A DNA stretch of 64,000 bases, from NCBI RefSeq assembly GCF_003001675.1, contig NZ_PVYW01000001.1, positions 496,001-560,000 of the forward strand. The letters run 5' to 3'. This stretch comes from Cohnella sp. SGD-V74 (GTDB taxonomy: Bacteria; Bacillota; Bacilli; Paenibacillales; Paenibacillaceae). Every line of letters begins with the position of its first letter. The first letter of the stretch is position 1. Position numbers and translations under genes: made by a program. Of this stretch, positions 26,107 through 33,799 are shown piece by piece. The notes beneath the pieces were generated by a model, which was not told where the DNA came from, ran no database searches, and worked only from the letters and a program-made list of their open reading frames with translations.

Positions 26107-27129
26107 TTATTTCACTTCGAAGTATGCCACCAGCTCGTCCAGCAGCAGGTTCGCCGCTTCATAGCCTCCGGCCGTATTCCAGATCGCTTCGTCCACCTGG
26201 ATCACCTTGTTGTTCTTGGCTACGCTCAAGTTTTTGAACAGCGGATCGTTCATCCACTCTTCCACCACTTTGGACGCGTCCGTAGAGCCCGGATTTTCCG
26301 ATACGAAGTAGAACATGACGTCCCCGTCCATATTCGGAATGTTTTCCTTGGTCATAATTTCGATGAACGCGTCTTTGTCCTGCGCCTCAGGCCGGGCGAT
26401 TCCAAGCTGGTTCAGCAGCACTCCGGCGAACGTTTGCTTCTGATAGATTCGCACCTGAGCGGCGGAGAAACGGACCAGGGACACTTTCGTCGCCGCCTTG
26501 TCGCCGAGCTTGGCCTTCACTTCCTCAACGCGCTTGTCGAAGTCGGCCATCGCCTTCTCGCCTTCCGCTTTTTTGTTGACCGCTTCGGAGTACAGCTCGA
26601 AGTTTTCCTTCCAGTTGCCGCCCAGATCGGCCGCGAATACGGTCGGCGCGATCGCCTTTAATTGCTCGTAGATTTTTTCCTGTCTGACTTTGTTGCCGAT
26701 AATCAAATCCGGTTCGAGGCTGGCGATCAGCTCGACGTTGGGCTGAAGCTCGTCCCCTACCGCCGTTACGCCTTCCATTTCGTCCTTGATATGGTCGTAC
26801 CACGGATCTCCGATCCAGGATTGCACCGCCCCGACCGGCTTGATGCCAACCGCCAGAAGCGCCTCCGTTCCTTCGTTGGTCAGAATGACGACGCGCTTCG
26901 GCGTGCCGACCAGCGTCTCTTCTCCCATCGCATGCTTGACGACGCGCGGCGCCTCGCTCGCGGATGCTTGCGGCGAGGACGCGGACGGCGACGCGACGCT
27001 GCCGGACGATGGCGACGGGCTTCCGGTGGCGGAACTATTGTTTGCCGCTCCGCACGCGCCGAGCAGCAAGGACAGACCTAGCAATAAAGTGGCGAACGTA
27101 AGAGCTCTCGATTTGACTTGCCATTGCAT
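26107..27129 (-). CDS. Siderophore-binding lipoprotein starting inside the AraC frame
   Basis: A 340-residue receptor starting at ATG 27129 with AGGGAG eight bases before it. The signal peptide MQWQVKSRALTFATLLLGLS leads to lipobox LLGAC (Cys26), then a Ser/Pro/Ala linker and a FecB/FhuD fold (VKHAMGEETLVGTPKRVVIL, GIKPVGAVQSW, LEPDLIIGNK). Its own promoter (27181-27209) and Fur box lie upstream, so it is very probably made as a separate protein whatever the AraC frame does. The two FecCD permease genes follow. Confidence 0.88.
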   Translation of the reverse strand: MQWQVKSRALTFATLLLGLSLLLGACGAANNSSATGSPSPSSGSVASPSASSPQASASEAPRVVKHAMGEETLVGTPKRVVILTNEGTEALLAVGIKPVGAVQSWIGDPWYDHIKDEMEGVTAVGDELQPNVELIASLEPDLIIGNKVRQEKIYEQLKAIAPTVFAADLGGNWKENFELYSEAVNKKAEGEKAMADFDKRVEEVKAKLGDKAATKVSLVRFSAAQVRIYQKQTFAGVLLNQLGIARPEAQDKDAFIEIMTKENIPNMDGDVMFYFVSENPGSTDASKVVEEWMNDPLFKNLSVAKNNKVIQVDEAIWNTAGGYEAANLLLDELVAYFEVK

Positions 27130-28086
27130 GTGTATGACTCCCTCTCTACCCAGTTGATAATGATTCTCATGTTCATTAACAATATAGCCGGATGAGCCGA
27201 TCTTCGCAATGGAGGATCCGGACAAGCGAAATGGATTATGGCGACGCCCCTGAACGCTGCCGCCCATATCCTTGAAGCGAATCGGCGAAACCCCCTCCGT
27301 TTTCTTGAACAATCGGCCGAAATAGTAGCTGTCCGCGTAGCCTACCCCTTCCGCGATGTCTTTAAGGGTGAAATCCGTCGTCAGCAGCAGCTCCTTCGCC
27401 TTGTCCATGCGCACGCGAATGAGATAGTCGATCGGGCTCGTGCCCGTTCTGCTCTTGAACAGCCGCTGCAAGTGCCGCGGATGGCAGTCGAGCAGTCCGG
27501 CGAGAGATTCGAGCGTAATCGGCTCCTTATAGTTCTCGTGGAGGTAGCGAACCGCCTGCGCGACCGGGTCGGGCTTAAGCGCCGCCACTCCCTGATCGCC
27601 GAATTGCCGCAGCATTTCGTGCACGAAGCGATAAAATAAAGCTTTCGCATACAGCTTGTCCTCCGGCCTCTCCGGCCGCCAGCTTCCTTCCATCCGAACG
27701 AGCAGATCGAACAGGGCGAGCGGTTCCCCCGGCTTGAAGTCGTATTGCAGGCCGAACGGCCTCTCCTTCTCCAGCAGATTTACGAGCTCTTGGCGGCAAG
27801 GCGGCGATAAATTCGCCTTGTACAGGATGAGATAATACTCGAGCGGATCCTGCGCCTCGATATCGAGGCGAGTTCCTTTGCCCCCGTGCAGCACGTGAAA
27901 CCGCTCCACAGATTTGCTCTCCCCGTCCAAACCGACGATCGCGCTTCCCCGAACGATATAGATAAAAGCGCTGGACGGCAGCCGATAAGCCCGCAGAGCC
28001 GTCCCCCGCTCCATATGCGTATGACGCAGGTCCATCACCTGGACGAACGCTTGGTTCCACAACAAGACATGGTCTCGATAATTCAC
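26107..28086 (-). CDS. AraC regulator reading through in frame into a siderophore lipoprotein (659-codon frame)
   Basis: One uninterrupted frame. Residues 1-165 are an AraC sensor region, about 178-278 the double HTH (ITLESLAGLLDCHPRHLQRL, DIAEGVGYADSYYFGRLFKK, EGVSPIRFKD). Residues about 280-319 are encoded by what looks like an ordinary intergenic region with promoter, Fur box and ribosome site. From Met320 a complete lipoprotein with its own signal follows. AraC proteins of this type normally stop near residue 280. A one-base shift just after the HTH would meet a TAA near 27241. So this is either a true fusion, a recent loss of the AraC stop, or a base error. A Fur box lies 45 bases upstream. 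Confidence 0.6.
   Translation of the reverse strand: MNYRDHVLLWNQAFVQVMDLRHTHMERGTALRAYRLPSSAFIYIVRGSAIVGLDGESKSVERFHVLHGGKGTRLDIEAQDPLEYYLILYKANLSPPCRQELVNLLEKERPFGLQYDFKPGEPLALFDLLVRMEGSWRPERPEDKLYAKALFYRFVHEMLRQFGDQGVAALKPDPVAQAVRYLHENYKEPITLESLAGLLDCHPRHLQRLFKSRTGTSPIDYLIRVRMDKAKELLLTTDFTLKDIAEGVGYADSYYFGRLFKKTEGVSPIRFKDMGGSVQGRRHNPFRLSGSSIAKIGSSGYIVNEHENHYQLGREGVIHMQWQVKSRALTFATLLLGLSLLLGACGAANNSSATGSPSPSSGSVASPSASSPQASASEAPRVVKHAMGEETLVGTPKRVVILTNEGTEALLAVGIKPVGAVQSWIGDPWYDHIKDEMEGVTAVGDELQPNVELIASLEPDLIIGNKVRQEKIYEQLKAIAPTVFAADLGGNWKENFELYSEAVNKKAEGEKAMADFDKRVEEVKAKLGDKAATKVSLVRFSAAQVRIYQKQTFAGVLLNQLGIARPEAQDKDAFIEIMTKENIPNMDGDVMFYFVSENPGSTDASKVVEEWMNDPLFKNLSVAKNNKVIQVDEAIWNTAGGYEAANLLLDELVAYFEVK
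27155..27209 (-). promoter_or_regulatory. Sigma-A promoter and Fur box inside the AraC-lipoprotein frame
   Basis: On the minus strand TTGCGA (27204-27209) and TATATT (27181-27186) are separated by 17 bases. Downstream of the -10, TGATAAT-G-ATTCTCA (27155-27169) matches the 7-1-7 Fur motif at 13 of 14 positions and would cover the transcription start. This drives the lipoprotein and permease genes. Confidence 0.8.
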
Positions 28087-28129
28087 TCGACGCTCCTCCC
28101 AACTTCCTTGCTCTCTGCCAAATTATAAT

Positions 28130-28144
28130 TGAAAATCATTCTCA
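28130..28144 (-). promoter_or_regulatory. Fur box before the AraC gene
   Basis: TGAAAAT-C-ATTCTCA matches the 7-1-7 Fur consensus TGATAAT-N-ATTATCA at 12 of 14 positions. It lies 44 bases upstream of the AraC start, so the regulator itself should be induced by iron shortage. Confidence 0.72.
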
Positions 28145-28196
28145 ATAACAGGATTGTTTTGGATGGGAGGGGCGATTAAATCGAAAAATATTATTG

Positions 28197-28245
28197 TTGC
28201 CACTAAACTGTATACATAATATACTGTTTACAAAACATACAGTTT
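28197..28245 (+). promoter_or_regulatory. Promoter and operator of the DrrAB-like exporter
   Basis: TTGCCA (28197-28202) and TATACT (28220-28225) are spaced by 17 bases. Around the -10 there are nested dyads: GTATACATAATATAC, and CTGT...ACAG further right. The 13 bases TATACTGTTTACA (28220-28232) recur exactly, on the minus strand, before the divergent-cluster TetR gene (30901-30913), marking this as the likely TetR operator. Confidence 0.7.
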
Positions 28246-28270
28246 TATAAAGGACGAAAGGGGAACAAGG

Positions 28271-29161
28271 ATGAAACAGCTCGCTATAGAAACGAAGGGT
28301 TTGAAGAAACGCTTCGGCAAGCAAGTCGTTCTGGACGGGGTCGATCTGTCCGTGCCATCCGGCATCATCTATGCGCTGCTCGGACCGAACGGCGCGGGCA
28401 AGACGACGCTGATCAATATTCTGTCTACTTTGACGGCCGCCGATGCGGGAGAGGCGAGGGTAGCGGGGTACGACGTTGCGGCGGAGAAAACGAAAGTGAA
28501 AATGTCCATCAGCTTGACCGGACAGTTCGCGGCCGTGGACGAAATGCTGACCGGGGAAGAAAATGTGCGGATGATCTGCCGTCTGTCCGGATTATCCCCG
28601 TCGGAGTCGAAGACACGTACGGCGGAGCTGCTGCAGCGGTTCGAGCTCCAGTCGGCAGCAGGCAAGCGGGTGAAGTCGTATTCGGGCGGCATGCGCAGAA
28701 GGCTTGATCTCGCCGTCAGCCTTGTCGTCGATCGTCCGGTGCTGTTTCTGGACGAACCGACGACCGGCCTGGATACGATAAGCCGGCAGACGCTATGGAA
28801 GATCATCCTCCAGTTGAAAGAACGCGGCATTACCGTCTTCCTGACGACGCAATACTTGGAGGAGGCCGACCAATTGGCCGATACGATCTCGGTCATCGAC
28901 GGCGGACGGATCGTCGCGACCGGAACGCCCGCAGAGCTGAAAGCCAGAGTCGGCGAGGAAGTGATCGAGCTGCGCGACCGCAACGAGGCGCTGCTGCGGA
29001 CGGTGTCCACGTCCGGCACGATCGCCGACGTCCGTCAGGCGCTGTCCGAGCTTGCTCCCCTGCTCCCGCCGGACGCGCGCGTAAGCCTGCGCAAGCCGAG
29101 CATGGACGATGTGTTCCTGGCTCTTACATCCCAACCGCGTTTGGAGGAATCGATCTCATGA
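28271..29161 (+). CDS. ABC exporter ATP-binding protein, DrrA-like
   Basis: A 296-residue ATPase of the daunorubicin-resistance (DrrA/CcmA-like) group. Walker A is GPNGAGKT (38-45), the signature YSGGMRRRLDLA sits near 138 and Walker B is VLFLDEPTTGLD. The C-terminal extension (about 225-296) is typical of DrrA. Ribosome site AAAGGGG precedes the ATG. The stop overlaps the permease start as ATGA, so the two are coupled. Export substrate unknown; a drug or lipid-like molecule is expected from the family. Confidence 0.94.
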   Translation: MKQLAIETKGLKKRFGKQVVLDGVDLSVPSGIIYALLGPNGAGKTTLINILSTLTAADAGEARVAGYDVAAEKTKVKMSISLTGQFAAVDEMLTGEENVRMICRLSGLSPSESKTRTAELLQRFELQSAAGKRVKSYSGGMRRRLDLAVSLVVDRPVLFLDEPTTGLDTISRQTLWKIILQLKERGITVFLTTQYLEEADQLADTISVIDGGRIVATGTPAELKARVGEEVIELRDRNEALLRTVSTSGTIADVRQALSELAPLLPPDARVSLRKPSMDDVFLALTSQPRLEESIS

Positions 29162-29949
29162 ATCTCTCTTCCCGTTCGGCGCCCGCTTCGGCTTCCTTCC
29201 TCGTCGCCAACGCCGTCTTCATCGGCCGCAGCATTCGCCTCAGCCTGCGAAACGTCGAGGCTCTGCTCATGGCCGTTATGCTTCCAGTGATGCTTATGCT
29301 GCTGTTCACCTATGTATTCGGCGGCGCGCTCGATCCGAGCGGCAACTATGTCAACTACGTCGTTCCGGGCATCATCCTGCTGTGCGCCGGCTTCGGATCT
29401 TCCAGCACAGCCGTCGACGTCTCCATGGACATGACGAACGGCATCATCGACCGCTTCCGCACGATGCCGATTCACAGCATGGGCGTCGTGACCGGTCATG
29501 TCGCCGCCAGCCTCGCCCGCAATCTGCTCGCCACCGCGATCGTCATCGGCGTCGCCTTCCTCGTCGGCTTTCGCCCCAATGCCGGCCTGACGGAGTGGCT
29601 GGCCGCGCTCGGCGTCATCGTGCTGTTCATTCTCGCCTTCACGTGGCTGTTCGCCGCGATCGGACTCGTCGCGGGCAGCCCATCGGCGGCCAGCGGCTAC
29701 GGCTTCGCCCTGCTGTTCCTCCCCTACCTGTCCAGCGCGTTCGTGCAGACGGAGACGATGCCGGGCTGGCTGCAAGGCGTCGCCAACCACCAGCCGATTA
29801 CGCCGGTCATCGAGACGATCCGCGGCCTGCTGACCGGCACGCCGATCGGCGATCAGGCCTGGCTGGCCGTCGGCTGGTGCGCGCTGCTCATCGCAGTCGC
29901 CATCGCGTGGTGCGGCATCTCGTTCCGCCGCCGCGCCGGACGCAGATAA
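29158..29949 (+). CDS. ABC-2 type exporter permease, DrrB-like
   Basis: A 263-residue membrane protein of the ABC-2 family. It starts at the ATG of the ATGA overlap with the ATPase gene (MNLSSRSAP). About six hydrophobic segments are present, with the family stretch PVMLMLLFTYVFGGALDP after the first and the conserved FAAIGLVAGSPSAASGYGF in the second half. A longer open frame covering the same bases in another register is a shadow. Works with the preceding ATPase as a homodimeric or 2+2 exporter. Confidence 0.93.
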   Translation: MNLSSRSAPASASFLVANAVFIGRSIRLSLRNVEALLMAVMLPVMLMLLFTYVFGGALDPSGNYVNYVVPGIILLCAGFGSSSTAVDVSMDMTNGIIDRFRTMPIHSMGVVTGHVAASLARNLLATAIVIGVAFLVGFRPNAGLTEWLAALGVIVLFILAFTWLFAAIGLVAGSPSAASGYGFALLFLPYLSSAFVQTETMPGWLQGVANHQPITPVIETIRGLLTGTPIGDQAWLAVGWCALLIAVAIAWCGISFRRRAGRR

Positions 29950-30020
29950 ACCGATAAGCTCGCCTCTCGAGCTCGACCAGGGCCGGACCCGGCTGCGAGA
30001 GTTAAGCGCGCCTCATGAAC

Positions 30021-30839
30021 TTATTGACCGAGGCCGGGCCCAGGCGCCTTCCGAGTATCCAAATAATGCTGAACGCCGTCCAGAATGCGCTCCAGGCCGA
30101 AATCGAAGTCGTCGCCGACCGTGCTCGTCTGTTCGTTCTCCCCTGCGTAGGTGCCCGACATGACGATCGGATACAAGTGAGGATAGCTGTCCGGCTTGAC
30201 GAGCTGCTTCAGCGCCGCGCTGTACTCCAACCCGTTGAACGTATCCGGATTGGCCCCCGCCTTAAGCGCCTGGCCGAAATCGCGGTTGATCAATCCGACG
30301 GAGCGGCTGTAGCTGCTCAGAAGCAGCAGGATCGACATCTTCTCATGCTCGTTCAGCGGAAAAGTGCGCATCGTCCCCAACATCCAATCGATGATTTTCA
30401 GCGTGTTCGGCATGATCGGGATCGAGGTCACCGGAATATCGCCAAACCAGGGATGCTTGACGAACACCTCCACACACGCCCACACGTACGCCCGCATCTC
30501 GGCCCGCCAATCTCCGTCCTTTCTCTCCGGGAGCTCCAGCTCGCTTACGGAATCGTACATCAGCATCAGAAGATCGTCTTTGCTCGCGATATATCGATAC
30601 AGCGACATCGTCGTAAAACCAAGAGACGCCGCGACCCGGCTCATCGATACGGCGGCAAGGCCGTCCCGGTCGGCCAGCGCGACTGCCGCGTCGACGATTT
30701 TCTTGACGCTCAGCTCTCCTTTCGGTCCCCGCGTCGAAGGCTTCACCAGCCCCCACCCGAGCTTCGCTCCGTTCGGCAGCTTCTCCAGCGCCTCTTCGTT
30801 TAATCCGTCCCCATTGTTTCCGTCGCGCATCTGTTCCAT
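30021..30839 (-). CDS. TetR-family regulator of the exporter
   Basis: A 272-residue regulator with an N-terminal TetR HTH (VSMSRVAASLGFTTMSLYRYIASKDDL, about 68-95 from this start) and a C-terminal ligand domain of the TetR_C tetracyclin-repressor-like type. The start at 30839 has AAGGAGAG five bases upstream; a longer frame to 30947 runs into the operator. It is convergent with the exporter genes. The exact 13-base sequence shared by its own promoter and the exporter promoter indicates that it represses both. Confidence 0.9.
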   Translation of the reverse strand: MEQMRDGNNGDGLNEEALEKLPNGAKLGWGLVKPSTRGPKGELSVKKIVDAAVALADRDGLAAVSMSRVAASLGFTTMSLYRYIASKDDLLMLMYDSVSELELPERKDGDWRAEMRAYVWACVEVFVKHPWFGDIPVTSIPIMPNTLKIIDWMLGTMRTFPLNEHEKMSILLLLSSYSRSVGLINRDFGQALKAGANPDTFNGLEYSAALKQLVKPDSYPHLYPIVMSGTYAGENEQTSTVGDDFDFGLERILDGVQHYLDTRKAPGPGLGQ

Positions 30840-30892
30840 CGTTCTCTCCTTGAAGTGTTCGCGAGCCCCCGCCAAGGAACTGCGCAAAAAGT

Positions 30893-30914
30893 GTATACGA
30901 TGTAAACAGTATAC
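30893..30914 (-). promoter_or_regulatory. Operator/promoter of the TetR gene
   Basis: GTATAC-N10-GTATAC forms a 22-base dyad that includes TGTAAACAGTATA, the reverse complement of the exporter promoter element at 28220-28232. TATACT inside it can serve as -10 on the minus strand, so binding would block transcription of the TetR gene (autorepression). Confidence 0.7.
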
Positions 30915-30991
30915 CACAATCGCCGGAGGGAAAATTGAACCGCTCACCGAGAATGGCCGGGAGTCCCGCTCCCGGCCATTCCGATTTTCGC

Positions 30992-33496
30992 TTATCGAAC
31001 CGCGTACTTCTCTCGCAGGAACTGTCCGGTATGCGACGCTTCGACCGCGGCGACCTCTTCAGGCGCCCCTTCGGCGACGACGCGCCCTCCGCCCGCACCG
31101 CCCTCCGGACCGATATCGACGACCCAATCCGACTGCCAGACGAGGTCCATATTGTGCTCCACCAGCACGACCGTGTGGCCGGCCTCGACCAGCTTCGAGA
31201 GCAGCACCTGAAGCTGCCGCACGTCTCCCGGGTGAAGCCCCGTCGACGGCTCATCCAGCAAGTACAGCGTGCGCTGCTTCGTCTTCTTGCCCAGCTCCTT
31301 CGCCAGCTTGAGGCGCTGCCCCTCGCCGCCCGACAGCGTGCGAACCGATTGCCCCCACTTCAAGTAACCGAGGCCGACCTCGCACAGCAGCTCGGTCGTC
31401 TCCGCGATTTTCGGCCTGCCGGCAAGAAAGGACAAGCTCTCCTGAACCGTCATATCGAGAATGTCGGAGATCGTGCGCCCTTCGTACTGGACGCTCAGCA
31501 CCTCCTCTTTGAACCTTCTGCCGCGGCAGGCGGGACAGCGCACCTCCAGCTCGGGCAGGAAATGCATATGAACGGATACGACGCCGAGTCCCTCGCAATG
31601 CTCGCAGCGTCCTCCCGGCGTATTGAACGAGAAATGCTTGGCCGTCAGCTTGGCTTGCTTCGCTTGCGGCAGGCCGGCGAACCAGTTCCGCATATGCGTA
31701 TACACGTCGGAGTAAGTGGCGACGTTCGAGCGCTGCATCCGCGACAGAGGCGTCTGGTCGACCGTGATCAGTTCGGGAACCGCCTCCCATCCGTCTATGC
31801 CCGCGCAGCCGGGGAACGGACCGCCCGATCTCCCCGACGCGGCCAGCAGGTCGAACAGCAGCGTCGACTTGCCCGAACCGGACACTCCGGTGACGGAGAT
31901 CTGGCAGCCGAGCGGCAGCGACACGGTAATGCCCTGCAGATTGCGCAAGTTTGCGCCGCGAATCGTCAGCCGCTCCCCGCTCCCTTTCCGTCTCGGCGGA
32001 GCCGCCTGCACGCCTTCGTCCCTGAAGATCGCCCCGGTCACCGAGCGCGGGTCCGCGATCAGCTCCTCCAATCGTCCCTGTCCGACGACGGTTCCTCCGA
32101 AGCTCCCGGCTCCCGGACCGATGTCGATAATATGGTCCGCTGCCCGCATCACTTCCTCGTCGTGCTCGATGACGAGAACGGTATTGCCCAAGTCCCGAAG
32201 CTGCTTCAATACCCGGATCAGCCCTCTCGTATCCCGGGGATGCAGCCCGGCGGTCGGCTCGTCCAGAATGTACAGCACGCCGGTCAGCCCCGAGCCGAGA
32301 ATGGACGCCAGCCGCAGCCGCTGCGCCTCGCCTCCGGACAGCGTAACCACCTGCCGGTTCAGCGACATATAGCCGAGTCCGACGTCGACGATGCGCTTCA
32401 TCCGGACGATCATATCGTGCAGCAGCGCCTCGGTGATGTCCGATTGTCCGGGCGTCAGTCCGCTTCTGAGCGTCTGCGTCCAGTCCAGCGCGTCCGCGAT
32501 TGCCCGGGAAGAGATCTCGCCAATGGAAGCGCCGTTCACCTTCACCTGAAGGCTCGACTTCTTCAGCTTCTCTCCGCCGCATTCCGTACAGGTCCGCTCG
32601 ATGAACAGCTCCGCTCCTCCGCCCTCGCTGCCCTTCTCCCGATATTTTCTCCAGATTCCCGTAACGACGCCTTCGAACTTGCCTTGGCCGACCGCCTTCG
32701 GCGGCTTGACGTCGGGGAAGCGGCTGGAGAACCGCTCGCTCTCGACGCCGTAGAACAGCAGGTCCCGCTGCGCTTCCCCAAGCGTCTTGATCGGGGCATG
32801 CTCGTCGAACTCGAAGCCGTAATGGTTGGCCGCCGCCTTCAAAATACTCAAGCTGTATTCGACGATAAAGTCGTACCAGATCCGCACGCCCCCTCCGCGA
32901 ACGCTGAGTTCCTCGTCGAAGACGGCCGTCAGATCGAGCGACGCGACATGGCCGAGCCCGCTGCAGCCTTCGCATGCCCCTTCCGGCTTGTTGAACGAGA
33001 AGTGCGTCATCGTCAGCTTCTCGAGGGCATGGCCGCATCTCGGACAGGGTTCGCTCAGGCGCATGTCCGCTTCCTCGTCTTCGTCCGGAATCCCGTAGCC
33101 TCCCGCTCCGTCCGGAGCGGAGACGACCGTCGTCCCGCATCGGGGGCACGGTCGTTCTCCCAGCTTGGAGAATACGATTCTGAGCAGCGTGTAGACGTCC
33201 GTCACCGTGCCGATCGTCGAACGCGGATTGCGATTGGTCGCATGCTGGCCGACTCCGATCGACGGCGACAGCCCTTCGATGGAATCGACCTTCGGCTTGG
33301 CCACCGAATCCGACACCATGCCCATCGACTCCATGTACTGCCGCTGGCACTCCCTCTGCAGCGTGTCCATCGCGAGCGTCGACTTGCCTGAGCCCGACGG
33401 TCCGGTCACGACGACCAGCTTGTGCTTCGGAATGTCGAGAGAGATGTTTTTCAGATTGTTCTCCCGCGCTCCCTTGATCCGAATCGTTCCTTGCAT
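30992..33496 (-). CDS. Short UvrA paralog (UvrA2/DrrC-like)
   Basis: An 834-residue twin-ABC protein, about 100 residues shorter than housekeeping UvrA. The first Walker A is GPSGSGKST (32-40), and the second ABC unit has GVSGSGKST. Two signatures [12 protein letters not shown] and [12 protein letters not shown] are intact, as are the zinc-module cysteines (CPRCG, CEGCSG, CEHCEG, CPACRG). The start at 33496 has AGGAGG seven bases upstream. UvrA2/DrrC-type proteins bind DNA or drug-DNA adducts and confer resistance without needing UvrB. Its place beside a DrrAB-like exporter and TetR supports that role; whether it still takes part in excision repair is open. Confidence 0.9.
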   Translation of the reverse strand: MQGTIRIKGARENNLKNISLDIPKHKLVVVTGPSGSGKSTLAMDTLQRECQRQYMESMGMVSDSVAKPKVDSIEGLSPSIGVGQHATNRNPRSTIGTVTDVYTLLRIVFSKLGERPCPRCGTTVVSAPDGAGGYGIPDEDEEADMRLSEPCPRCGHALEKLTMTHFSFNKPEGACEGCSGLGHVASLDLTAVFDEELSVRGGGVRIWYDFIVEYSLSILKAAANHYGFEFDEHAPIKTLGEAQRDLLFYGVESERFSSRFPDVKPPKAVGQGKFEGVVTGIWRKYREKGSEGGGAELFIERTCTECGGEKLKKSSLQVKVNGASIGEISSRAIADALDWTQTLRSGLTPGQSDITEALLHDMIVRMKRIVDVGLGYMSLNRQVVTLSGGEAQRLRLASILGSGLTGVLYILDEPTAGLHPRDTRGLIRVLKQLRDLGNTVLVIEHDEEVMRAADHIIDIGPGAGSFGGTVVGQGRLEELIADPRSVTGAIFRDEGVQAAPPRRKGSGERLTIRGANLRNLQGITVSLPLGCQISVTGVSGSGKSTLLFDLLAASGRSGGPFPGCAGIDGWEAVPELITVDQTPLSRMQRSNVATYSDVYTHMRNWFAGLPQAKQAKLTAKHFSFNTPGGRCEHCEGLGVVSVHMHFLPELEVRCPACRGRRFKEEVLSVQYEGRTISDILDMTVQESLSFLAGRPKIAETTELLCEVGLGYLKWGQSVRTLSGGEGQRLKLAKELGKKTKQRTLYLLDEPSTGLHPGDVRQLQVLLSKLVEAGHTVVLVEHNMDLVWQSDWVVDIGPEGGAGGGRVVAEGAPEEVAAVEASHTGQFLREKYAVR

Positions 33497-33799
33497 CTTC
33501 ATTCCTCCTCGCAGGGATGCTTAGCCTAGATTAACAACTCTATGCTACAACATTCATGCAAGTCTTAAAGTTCGACGCCCTCCCCTTGCGCAGCATCGGT
33601 TAGCGAACGCTTCAAGACCGTCATGGTGATTGAAGCTTTTACGGCAAGGTACAACGGCTTTTCACCCCGAACTCATACTTTTTTAACAGATTCAAATAAA
33701 AGTTCGGCAAGAAATCTAATAGATTTGTGAGAAAATAGCCTCAAATGACAACAGGAAAAAGATACCAATAGACGAAATCGCAGTCAGGAGAGGTGACCC
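33497..33799. other. Intergenic region between the UvrA paralog and the GGDEF/EAL gene
   Basis: A stretch of 303 bases between divergent genes, AT-rich from 33650 on. It contains an inverted repeat CCGAACT...AGTTCGG (33667-33708) and a perfect dyad AAATCTA-A-TAGATTT (33712-33726). These are possible regulatory sites for the plus-strand gene; no gene or clear -35/-10 pair is visible. Confidence 0.5.

Noticed and set aside
28795..29157. Longer start for the DrrB-like permease frame region
   Set aside because: That frame is in a different part of the ATPase gene and lacks homology; the ATGA overlap start at 29158 fits the family.
31251..33350. 699-codon minus frame across the UvrA paralog
   Set aside because: Arg/Gly/Ala-rich shadow of the UvrA frame in another register.
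33497..33799. Riboswitch in the leader of the GGDEF/EAL gene
   Set aside because: Dyads are present, but no known riboswitch core (for example GEMM) or expression platform could be recognised.
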